Positions 1 to 8,605 of a stretch of DNA of 64,000 nucleotides are shown here, piece by piece (position 1 is the stretch's first letter; every line of letters begins with the position of its first letter). A program made the translations under genes and the position numbers. Under the pieces are notes generated by a model. The model made no database searches. It saw nothing but the letters and a program-made list of their open reading frames with translations, and was not told the origin of the DNA. Source of the DNA: Parastagonospora avenae f. sp. tritici 18332-5 (taxonomy: Eukaryota; Ascomycota; Dothideomycetes; Pleosporales; Phaeosphaeriaceae). Location of the stretch: assembly GCA_022559985.1 (NCBI GenBank), contig JAFJTR010000016.1, positions 124,001-188,000 on the forward strand, given 5' to 3'.

Positions 1-258
1 GGAGGTTGTTGGGAGTGGGACGTGGCGGCCGGTATTGCAATCCTGCATGAAGCTGGTGGTTTGATCACTACGGCAAACCCGCCAGAAGACTACGCTGGTG
101 CGCCGATAGAGGATGTTCGATTAGGAAGTCGACTGTACCTTGCTATCAGACCTGCTGGCCCCTCTGCCAGTGAGACGGGACGGCAAAGCCAAGAAAGGAC
201 TGTGAGGGAGGTGTGGCGCAGAGTGAGGAACCTAGACTACAGTCGCCCTGGTGCGTAG
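1..258 (+). CDS. qutG: QutG-like inositol monophosphatase family protein, 3' end (partial)
   Basis: This is the C-terminal 85 residues of a protein that runs in from the left edge; frame 1 is open from base 1 to the stop at 256-258. The first residues hold the inositol monophosphatase motif WDVAAG, in which the Asp binds a metal, followed by EAGG as usual in this family. The family removes phosphate from inositol phosphates or related substrates. QutG belongs to it and sits in fungal quinate clusters, but its precise job there is not settled. The assignment to qutG rather than a housekeeping IMPase rests on the adjacent qutB, qutD, qutC, qutA and qutR. It ends 94 bp from the convergent stop of qutB. 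The charged tail after the fold (about residues 55-85) is not conserved in my memory of the family. Confidence 0.85.
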   Translation, partial: GGCWEWDVAAGIAILHEAGGLITTANPPEDYAGAPIEDVRLGSRLYLAIRPAGPSASETGRQSQERTVREVWRRVRNLDYSRPGA

Positions 259-352
259 ATCATTGCGCCGGGAGAGGCATTTCTTGCGACATTATACACC
301 ATGGAGTGTTTCATTATTACTTCGTATCATTTATCGTTACTTTACAACTCGA

Positions 353-1346
353 TCACAGTTTCGCTTCACTCAGCTTCGCAGCAATTACTTCTTGTACCTG
401 TCTGACGGGTAGATCCGCAGTCTCCTTTCCTGTCCAATAGCGATCTTGCTCCAAACCTTGATATATCAAGGCCTCAGTCCCTAGAATAACCTGCCATCCC
501 GCTCGTCGGCTTATCTCCGCAATCTCGGTGTAGGGTGTGGGGTGATAGCACATTTCTAGTATCGCACCCTTATGGCTCTTGTTCTTCAAGAACACTTCCA
601 GTACTTTCCGCGCTTCTTGCTCTTCGGCTGTCTTTGGTGTGAAGTTTGGTACGCATGCGACGATTGCGCCAACGCCTTCTAGTTGCTCTGCGTGTGCTTC
701 GGTTGGTACGTGCAGTAATGAGTCGCCGTAGCCTCGGGCTGTGCATTCGTCAAGTACGGCGCGGACTTCCTCAGCGTCTCGATTCACCTGCAATGTAGGT
801 AAGCGAGTGGACGGTCGCGCATATGCATCCAAAACAAATGCAACTTACGAGATATATTGTGCCAACATTCAACCACTTCCTCAGAGCATAAACTGCACTC
901 CTCGCCGCACCGCCTCCACCTATCACCAATGCCGGCCGATTCTGAAAACTCTCGGGTTTGGCATTGCGAAGAAACGATTCTCGAATTCCAATGACGTCTG
1001 TATTTGTACCCATGAACAATCGCTTGCCAGTCGCATCTTCACGAATGAAAAGTGTGTTGACTGCGCCCACGTCTCTGCCTTCTGGTGTAAGAGCGTCGAG
1101 ATGCTTGAGAATCGCAACTTTGTGAGGCATGGTTACTGATGCGCCGTAGAACGATGGATTCTGTATGAGTTGGAGGAACAGGTTCATATCGGTCGAATCG
1201 AATGGTATTTGCGACCAGTCCAATCCCAAGTTGTCGTACACTGTTTGGTGGAGTAGTGGTGACATGGAATGCGCGATGGGATGGCCGAAAAGATAGCCAT
1301 GACGCTCAACCCGCGAGACGTCCGGCGCTGAGGATTCAAGCGACAT
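353..1346 (-). CDS. qutB: Quinate/shikimate 5-dehydrogenase (QutB/Qa-3)
   Basis: Two exons on the minus strand, 1346-849 and 787-353, joined over a 61 nt GTAAGT..CAG intron, give 310 aa. The enzyme oxidises quinate to 3-dehydroquinate and shikimate to 3-dehydroshikimate with NAD in the cytosol, the entry step of quinate catabolism. The substrate-binding SMSP motif is at residues 27-30, the catalytic Lys is in TMPHK (Lys76), AVNT follows near 95, and the partner Asp is in NTDVIG (Asp117). A Gly-rich dinucleotide site (GGGGAA) lies at 143-148. The length is slightly under the roughly 330 aa of the Aspergillus protein. It diverges from the permease gene qutD across about 800 bp. The biosynthetic AROM enzyme is excluded because this is a free-standing domain. 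Confidence 0.92.
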
Positions 1347-2150
1347 GGTATGTGAGTGTGTGTATGTGTGTGAATGTTCGTGTCAATTGCGTTGGATCGT
1401 GGTGGAGGAGAAGTCACTTTGCAAGGATGAGAGATGCGCAAGGGCAATCGATGCTGTTCAATCGGAAGTCAAGATTAAGAGAACTCCCAAGGCATTACGG
1501 ATATGCACGGTGATTTCTATTGTCTGCAGCGCATTGGCTTTTCTGGTCTGCATGGCCTTGAACCCCACAATCGCGTGTCCGACTGAAAGCTGGAAAAGGT
1601 CTCGTGGGAAACTGGAGAAAGCGCGTGTCAAGTTCGCGTTCCAGCCGATGGCCGATCCTGCCAGGCCTGACATCAACCAATCATGTCAGCGCAAAAGCCC
1701 GCGTATAAAGGCTTTTCCCTCGGTGTCAGTGCCCAGGTCCGGGATAATTCCATAATTTCCTCGTTGAGGATGGCAAATATGGGGATCCACAAACAAGACG
1801 AAGAATCTGGAACTGTTCCCCGCGTTTTTGCAGCCCCGACACCGCAGCACGGCGAAGGAGACTCTTCCGGAGAAAGCGTCTAGTCTTGGCCCGAACCCTT
1901 CACTCGCACTGGCGTACGAAATTTGACCGACTGACAGCCCCATGGGGTTTGTGGCTTGCTTCTCCAGACTCCCACCAAACGCACCGTCTTGGTAATCATT
2001 CCCTGGGGATATATTGCTCCGCAGCTGCCACTTTGGGATCTTCAGAGCATCTTCTCAATCAAAATCAAACTTTTCCATCTTTTGGAGAGGGTCAATACTG
2101 TCCATCTTCCACCTCCAAACCCATCCAGGCAACGGAAATAAGAGCTCACT
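1347..2150. promoter_or_regulatory. Divergent qutB-qutD promoter region
   Basis: About 800 bp separate the start codons of qutB (leftward) and qutD (rightward), so both promoters must lie here. A TG-rich run (about 1348-1375) lies next to the qutB start. A TATAAAG box at 1704-1710 sits inside a short inverted repeat (AAAAGCC at 1693-1699, GGCTTTT at 1710-1716). A GGATAA half-site occurs at 1742-1747. I found no full match to the GGRTAARYRYTTATCC activator consensus here. Short frames in this stretch look non-coding. Confidence 0.55.
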
Positions 2151-4038
2151 ATGGGTCTCCTTACCCTCGTCGAGGATCGACCGACACCCAAAGCCGTGTA
2201 CAACTGGCGCGTTTACACAGCAGCATGTGTCGCATCATGGGCATCATGCATGATCGGATATGATTCTGCTTTCATTGGTACGACACTGGCACTTCCTTCC
2301 TTCGTCAAGGAGTTCCGTCTCGCATCAACACAAATGCCTCCTGCGGAGCTGGCATTGACCAAGGCCAACATCGTCTCTGTCTACCAGGCAGGTGCCTTCT
2401 TTGGCGCGCTCGGCGCATATATTTCAAGTCATTACTTGGGCAGGAAGATGTCTCTGATCTTCTGGACGACCATTGTAAGCTGTCCAAAGCCTCCAGGTGC
2501 AGATCAGATACTGACATATACACAATAGTTCATGATTGGCGCCGGTATGATGCTTGGAGCCAACGGAGATCGAGGACTCGGTTTGATCATCGGCGGTCGC
2601 GTGCTTGCCGGCCTTGGTGTTGGTGGTTGCTCGAATATGGTGCCTATTTACATCTCCGAGCTCAGTCCCCCCGCAGTACGAGGACGTCTTGTTGGTATCT
2701 ACGAACTCGGATGGCAAATTGGTGGCCTTGTTGGATTGTAAGCGGAAGCCTTTTGACATACAATGGTGCAGTAACTAACGATTGGGTTAGCTGGATCAAT
2801 TACGGCCTCGCGGAAACCATGGCTTCTACTCGCAAGCAGTGGCAAATTCCTTTCGCCATTCAACTTGTACCTGCCGGATGTCTTTTGATGGGCGCATTTT
2901 GGCTCAAAGAGTCACCTCGATGGCTCTTCGCTAACGGTAAACGCGAACAAGCAATGAAGAACCTTTGCTGGATTCGAGGTGATCTACCTGCCGACCACCC
3001 TTACATCCTGGAAGAGATTGAGGCCATTGATGCGCAAGTCGAGTACGATCGTATCCACGTCGGCGCTGGGTTTTGGAAGCCATTCCTTGCACTGAAGCAG
3101 AAAAAAGTAGCGATCCGCTTCATCTTGGGAGGTGGTCTCTTCATGTGGCAGAATGGATCTGGGTGAGTGACGACAAGTGGAGTCTCAATTACTAGAGCGA
3201 ATGCTGACCTTTCGAAGTATCAACGCCATCAACTACTACTCTCCAACTGTCTTCAAGAGTCTCGGTATCACGGGAACAAACACTGGTTTCCTCACAACTG
3301 GCATCTTGTAAGTCGACATTCAATATTCTGCTGCATGTAACAAGTGCTAATTGTGGCTTCCTGTAGTGGTGTTGTCAAGACAGTCGTCACTTTCATCTGG
3401 CTTCTCTGGCTTATCGACAACCTCGGTCGCACTAAGCTCTTAATGATCGGTGCTGCGGGAGGTTCGCTCTGCATGTGGTACATCGCAGCATACATCAAGA
3501 TTGCCGACCCAGCCAGCAATGCTAGCGGGTCTGGAGGCCTCTCGTCTGGCGGTATCTCTGCTATCTTCTTCTTCTACCTCTGGACTGTGTTCTACACGCC
3601 GTCGTGGAACGGTACACCTTGGGTCATCAATTCTGAGATGTACTCTCAGCAGACCCGCTCATTGGGACAAGCGTTCGCTGCTGGTAAGTTCTCCAAGTAA
3701 TCCACCACTACCGATAAAGGAGACTAATAGTCTTTGTAGCGAACAACTGGTTCTGGAACTTCCTCATCTCTCGCTTCACACCTCAGATGTTCCTCAAGAT
3801 GTCGTACGGTGTCTACATGTTCTTCGCATGCCTGATGCTGCTGTCCATTCCATACGTCTACTTCCTCATTCCCGAGACCAAGGGTATCCCTCTCGAGAAG
3901 ATGGACGAGCTGTTCGAGATCAGGCCCACTTTCAAGGCCCACAAGATCATGCTGCAAAGGTTGGAGGAAGTGGACCATGAGGACTTGAACTACGGCTCTG
4001 AGAAGCCAAAAGCTGACGAGCGCGTGGAGAGCGTTTAG
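2151..4038 (+). CDS. qutD: Quinate permease (QutD/Qa-y), MFS sugar-porter family
   Basis: Six exons (2151-2474, 2529-2737, 2791-3162, 3218-3307, 3367-3683, 3740-4038) give 536 aa, close to the usual length of about 533. It is a plasma-membrane proton symporter that imports quinate. Visible sugar-porter signatures are GRK after TM2, the SPRWL motif near mid-protein (KESPRWLF) before the large cytosolic loop, and PETKGIPLEKMDELFE in the C-terminal tail. About twelve hydrophobic segments can be followed. The five introns are 53-59 nt with good GTAAGN or GTGAGT donors, and the second contains a CTAAC branch site. The gene lies between the dehydrogenase and dehydratase of the same pathway, which favours quinate over hexose as substrate. 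Confidence 0.92.
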
Positions 4039-5097
4039 AAATTTTCATCGTAGCATCCCAATGCTGCCTATAGCGGTTGGGCACATGTGTATAGTTGTAA
4101 ATAACATGACAAATCTTCCAACAAGGAATTATTCACATTCAAGAGCCTTCTATCTCATTCTCAAGTTGATCAATTTTCCTCTCGAGATTCTTGAATATAG
4201 CAATGGCCCAAGAACTGCTAGGCAACTATGATTGGATCAAATTTCATGTGGCAGACAGAGATATGGATGCCTTCCAAGGTTCCGCACCATGTTTAGCTCA
4301 CGAGAATGAACAGCCCATACTATTCCCAAATAAATCTCTAACTACTTCAGAACACCGCCTATCATAAAAAGAAGTCCGTAGCCTGGCGATGCCATACTGT
4401 GGAATGAATAGTGACGCGAAAGTGCAAGAGTCAAGAGGTGCAACACAATCAAGTGTTTCCAGACACCCATGAATCATTGCCAGATTCGAGGGCATGAAAG
4501 CGCCGGACCACAGGAAAATGGTACAAAGCGATAACCTCAATCGTCAGCAATCATGGCCACGCCCTCGTGACTTCCAAGGTTCAATCCGGCACTTGGCACC
4601 CGATGCCACGTGCAAACCACCAGACACACTGACATGCACCCAACACCGGGGGCCCCGCAATCTATCGCCATGAATCTGTCCCAAGGATCTGGTGCCAATC
4701 CAGCCCACGCATTGACGTCACGCTAAGTCCCTGCTGACCGTAGTGGCGCCGCTGCGGAACGCCCTTTATCCGCTCGGAAGAGGGCTCGACGTGCGACGCG
4801 ACTTGGCCGCGTACAGGAGGGTCTTCGCGGCTGCTGGAGGAAGGCAAATGGATCGATTGCGATTATCCGCTGGGGTTGATATGGGGACTGAGGCGAAGAG
4901 GCGGGTAACAGCTGATAGGGAGGGAAGGTGGTGTAGACGGTGCTTGGTAGGTTGAGAGGATATCAGCTCTGGTTCTTGAGGCGGTATTTTCAGCACTTGA
5001 CTTGTTCGTATATCATCGTAAATTTTACTTGGTCGCCATACTATACTATACGAATACACCGTTCACCAATCCATCTGTTCCTTACTACATCGCAAGC
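4039..5097. promoter_or_regulatory. qutD-qutC intergenic region with a candidate activator site
   Basis: No gene is seen in this 1.06 kb. It holds the qutD 3' region and the qutC promoter. GGAACGCCCTTTATCC at 4756-4771 matches 11 of 16 positions of the QA-1F/QUTA consensus, with one perfect TTATCC half-site. It lies about 330 bp before the qutC start. A second isolated TTATCC occurs near 4864. A long 5' leader is possible because the reading frame of qutC is open back to 5002. Confidence 0.35.
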
Positions 5098-6213
5098 ATG
5101 CCGTGCCGTCCAGGGATTTCCTCCATGTCGCTTGGACGATGCTACGCCGGTCACTCCCTCGAGCACAAGCTTTCGATGGCAGCAAAACACGGTCTTGAAG
5201 GCATTGAGCTATTCTACGAAGACTTGGTTGATCACGCTGGCGGCTCTTCTTCCCCATCAGACCTCCACGCTGCTGCAGCCTCCGTACACGACCTCTGCAT
5301 ATCTCTCGGCCTGGAGATAATATGCCTGCAACCATTCATGCACTACGAAGGCCTGCTGGACCGGAAACGACATGACGAACGCATCGAAGAGATGAAGCTG
5401 TGGATGGAATTAGCACACATCTTAGGAACGGACATGATCCAAGTTCCTTCCTCTTTTCTTCCACGTGAGCAGATCTCATCAGACACCAACCTCATCGTAT
5501 CCGACCTTCGCGAGCTTGCCGAGTTGGGCTTGCAACAAACACCAGTCATCCGCTTCGTATATGAAAGCTTATGCTGGGGAACATATGTCGACAAGTGGGA
5601 GATGTGCTGGGACATTGTGCAAAGGGTCGACCGGCCGAACTTTGGCATTTGCCTGGATAGCTTCAACATCATGGGAAGGATCTATGCGGACCCGGCGCAC
5701 GAATCAGGTTGTACGCCCAACGCGGAAGCAGAGGCGCGAGACTCCATACAAAGACTTGTCGAGAGAATTGGCCCGCACAAGGAGAAGATTTTCTTCATCC
5801 AGGTTGTGGATGCTGAGAGGTTAGAGCAGCCGCTCTTACCAGGACATTCGTTTTACAACGCGGAACAACCTACGCGCATGTCCTGGAGCAGGAATTGCAG
5901 ACTGTTCTATGGCGAGAGCGATCGCAAGGCGTATCTTCCTGTCAAGGGTGTTATAGATGCCGTCATAAACCAAATCGGATACGACGGCTGGGTCAGCATG
6001 GAGCTTTTCAATCGGGTCATGGAGAGGAAAGACCACGCCGTCGTGGAGGAGCTAGCAGCGCGTGCTGCGATATCTTGGGAGAGACTGTCCCACGACATGG
6101 GCCTCGAGACCGAGCTGAGCAGGTGGCAAGCTCGACCCAGTAACAGCAAAGTTGACTTGAAGAAAGATAGTGACGTTCAGTATCAGGTGGAGGCCAGGCA
6201 GGCTCGTCTGTGA
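5098..6213 (+). CDS. qutC: 3-dehydroshikimate dehydratase (QutC/Qa-4)
   Basis: An intronless 371 aa protein that converts 3-dehydroshikimate to protocatechuate, the third step of quinate catabolism, feeding the beta-ketoadipate route. I chose the ATG at 5098 because the sequence from there (MPCRPGISSMSLGRCYAGHS) has the form I know for the N-terminus of fungal QutC; an in-frame ATG at 5002 would add 32 unlike residues. The fold is a TIM barrel of the AP-endonuclease-2/xylose-isomerase type. The GIELFYED segment near residues 36-43, FGICLDSFNI near 180-190 and the late WVSMELFN segment are the expected strands carrying metal ligands (Glu, Asp, Glu). It is transcribed toward the convergent end of qutA, with 90 bp between the stops. 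Confidence 0.9.
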   Translation: MPCRPGISSMSLGRCYAGHSLEHKLSMAAKHGLEGIELFYEDLVDHAGGSSSPSDLHAAAASVHDLCISLGLEIICLQPFMHYEGLLDRKRHDERIEEMKLWMELAHILGTDMIQVPSSFLPREQISSDTNLIVSDLRELAELGLQQTPVIRFVYESLCWGTYVDKWEMCWDIVQRVDRPNFGICLDSFNIMGRIYADPAHESGCTPNAEAEARDSIQRLVERIGPHKEKIFFIQVVDAERLEQPLLPGHSFYNAEQPTRMSWSRNCRLFYGESDRKAYLPVKGVIDAVINQIGYDGWVSMELFNRVMERKDHAVVEELAARAAISWERLSHDMGLETELSRWQARPSNSKVDLKKDSDVQYQVEARQARL

Positions 6214-6303
6214 GATTTTTTTGTGTGTTCATACCCTCTGCCGAGAAAGATCATTCCAGTTCACAATACCCTAGACAGCAAATAATGACTCATATTGTAC
6301 TAC

Positions 6304-8505
6304 TCAACCAGCATCATAATAGTCGCTTAGCGGAAACTGTAGCGGTTCGCCTTCATGCTCTGTGCCAAATGTTGTGGAGTGCATCGGCATAAACTGACCA
6401 GATTGCGTTGCAAGTAGGTCCGCCATGCTTACTTCTGGGGCAAATCCGAGATTTTGCATGAACTGCGGCTGGTTTTGTAGCTTCTTAGCCCCGTGGAGGG
6501 AAGCAAGCTCATCGAAAAAGCTCTCGAGATCGCCGGAAATGGATGGATCATAAGCATCAAGTGCAGGTGACATGAAGTCGCTGTTGATTGGATTTGGGCT
6601 GAAAGTGGTCGTCTGCAACTGCTGGTTGGAGTTCATCTCTGGGAGCAGGTCCTCGATGAGCAAGCTGGGATGTCGGTGTTGTTGCTGCCGTGGAGGCAAG
6701 GATTGCTCAATTCCTTGTTGGAAAGCCTGGCTCGCGGCTTGAGAAGCCCCGACATAAAGATGGTGATTGCTAATGTTTATACTATTGCTTTGTGTCGGCA
6801 CAATCCGGGAAAACCCGGGAGATCTGTGGCCAGTCATTGTGAAGTTATCCATTATCCTCTGGATCCGACCCTGCATGGCGTGTTCTAGCCGCAGGCTCTT
6901 GGTGCTTTGCGTTACGCAACGTAACAAACATACGACGATAGACGGTAGTTTGTTAGGGCTGATCTGCTCCTGACACATCTCAAGCAACTCTAGCGTTTTC
7001 TCGAGATACGTACGAGATGGAGTATATCTCAGTATAGTGGCGAAGTGCGTCAATTGCAGTAAGACTGCAGGTGGCGTTAACGGAATTGATGTAGAGTCAG
7101 CCTTGACGTAGTCGAGCTTAGGAGAGAGTGCGGCTTTCCATTCCGAAAGTTGTCGAGCTGCGTCGTTCTGTATGTTTGAACTTCGTCCTGCCATGGCTAG
7201 TATACCGATCAGGTCCACCAAACTATTGAAGCTACTCAAGGCGAGAGTAGGCAGTCTGGATGTGCGTCCTGCTACTCCGTCCAGTTCGCCGACCCAGGGC
7301 TGCCACTCCTCGAGCCCATCCTCTTCCACTCTCCCGGCGTACTCAAGATCCGATTTGTTGACATAGGGGCGTCTGTTCATCGAAAGGGCGAGAAGATTGT
7401 CAAGTACGAAGCAGCTCGCGACGACATGTACATAGCGGGATCCTGGTGACCTTGCCGAATCTTCCAGTATAGATGTGATGCGTGACGCGGCACCAACCAG
7501 TATCCAAGCGGCGTCATACAATGAGCTTCGAAGATTGACTAAAGCCAGATTGAGAAGAGCTTTCGCATGTCCTAGCCGGAATTTGCCAAGCTCCGTGGGT
7601 ATCAATTTCTTGGTGATTGCGTACATATTTTTAGTATTCATGGAAGAGCCATCTCGACCGGAATCATGGCCAATGATATCCTGACATGAACTGAGTGCCA
7701 TAATACTCCACATTTCTGCGTGATGCGCCGAGTCGGGCATGGAGGGCGATAAATGAAGACCATTACTTGGATACGAGTACGAAAGCTTCAGAATGTCGAG
7801 CTTTTCGCTGATTGGCAGCCAGCATTGGGTATATGTTGAGTATGCTTCCAGCAGTTGCCAGCAATTTGATGGTAATTGTGTAAGTGTCTCGAACTCCATG
7901 ACGTCTTGATCAGCGGGGCTATTTGGGGTGGCTCGAGTTAATCCAGACTGCTGGGTGGCGTTTGAGATCCCAGGTACCACAGCAGGTAGGCTGTTGTCTT
8001 GCTCTACGGCAGCGTCGCTGTCTTCGCCAGAACTCAGGGGCTCCTCGTTCTCGACCTCACTCTGCTCCCCAGTCAATTTCCTGTTCAACTCTTTACAGAG
8101 TTTAGACTTTCTCCAGATCTTGTGAAGTCGGTTGGATTCTTTCGTGTCTCTTGCCAGCAAGACCGTATTTTCTTGGCCCAATTTGGTGATCAGAGAGCCC
8201 TCGATCTCAGGACTTTGTTGACAGATCAGGGCCAACGCCAATTCAATTCCTCGGATATATCCAGGCGGTAAGCCTCTCTTCTTGGGATTGGAAGTAAAGG
8301 TGCATGCCCTGTTGCTCTCGAAGCAGGGCGCGCATTGTGGCTGATTCCCATCGCATTTAGACCGTTCCGCCCGGCATTGGTCGCAAGCTCGAGACACACG
8401 AAATCGCTTTACAGGGACATCTTGAGCTACCGTTCGACGCTTCCCCACAGTTTGCAATGGCATACTTGAGATGGTTGATGCATTTCTGGATGGCGGAAAA
8501 GGCAT
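6304..8505 (-). CDS. qutA: Quinate pathway activator QutA/Qa-1F (Zn2Cys6 transcription factor)
   Basis: A single 733 aa open frame. Residues 41-68 hold a canonical binuclear zinc cluster (Cys41, 44, 51, 58, 61, 68; CX2CX6CX6CX2CX6C). A basic linker with the NPKKRGLPPGY segment typical of QutA follows. The central part is alpha-helical and resembles the fungal regulator middle region, and the C-terminal 200 residues are Gln/Asn/Ser-rich, fitting an activation domain. The known QUTA switches on the qut structural genes and is silenced by QUTR unless quinate is present. An alternative start at Met15 (8463) is possible. The gene diverges from qutR across only 100 bp, the arrangement expected for the activator/repressor pair. 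It is somewhat shorter than the 825 aa A. nidulans protein. Confidence 0.88.
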   Translation of the reverse strand: MPFPPSRNASTISSMPLQTVGKRRTVAQDVPVKRFRVSRACDQCRAERSKCDGNQPQCAPCFESNRACTFTSNPKKRGLPPGYIRGIELALALICQQSPEIEGSLITKLGQENTVLLARDTKESNRLHKIWRKSKLCKELNRKLTGEQSEVENEEPLSSGEDSDAAVEQDNSLPAVVPGISNATQQSGLTRATPNSPADQDVMEFETLTQLPSNCWQLLEAYSTYTQCWLPISEKLDILKLSYSYPSNGLHLSPSMPDSAHHAEMWSIMALSSCQDIIGHDSGRDGSSMNTKNMYAITKKLIPTELGKFRLGHAKALLNLALVNLRSSLYDAAWILVGAASRITSILEDSARSPGSRYVHVVASCFVLDNLLALSMNRRPYVNKSDLEYAGRVEEDGLEEWQPWVGELDGVAGRTSRLPTLALSSFNSLVDLIGILAMAGRSSNIQNDAARQLSEWKAALSPKLDYVKADSTSIPLTPPAVLLQLTHFATILRYTPSRTYLEKTLELLEMCQEQISPNKLPSIVVCLLRCVTQSTKSLRLEHAMQGRIQRIMDNFTMTGHRSPGFSRIVPTQSNSINISNHHLYVGASQAASQAFQQGIEQSLPPRQQQHRHPSLLIEDLLPEMNSNQQLQTTTFSPNPINSDFMSPALDAYDPSISGDLESFFDELASLHGAKKLQNQPQFMQNLGFAPEVSMADLLATQSGQFMPMHSTTFGTEHEGEPLQFPLSDYYDAG

Positions 8506-8605
8506 GGGCGGTCGGTCTCTGCTGAGGGGCTAAACCTTTAGCCGCGTCCTCTTCCGGCAGCCGCGCCAACGCTCCTGCCCTATTGATCTCCACCTTGTCG
8601 ACGAT
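8506..8605. promoter_or_regulatory. Shared 100 bp qutA-qutR divergent promoter
   Basis: Both regulators start within 100 bp of each other, so their core promoters overlap and any bound factor would act on both. No TATA box is obvious. The segment holds the palindrome described separately at 8528-8543, only 23 bp from the qutA ATG. Confidence 0.7.
8528..8543. promoter_or_regulatory. Candidate QutA-binding palindrome
   Basis: GGCTAAACCTTTAGCC has perfect 7 bp inverted arms (GGCTAAA/TTTAGCC) around two central bases. It matches 13 of 16 positions of the Neurospora QA-1F/QUTA consensus GGRTAARYRYTTATCC. Two of the three mismatches are symmetric substitutions, one in each arm, so the two-fold symmetry is kept. 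Its place between the activator and repressor genes suggests autoregulation, which is inference. Confidence 0.5.

Noticed and set aside
5002..5097. N-terminal extension of qutC
   Set aside because: The added 32 residues do not resemble the family; the conserved start is at 5098.
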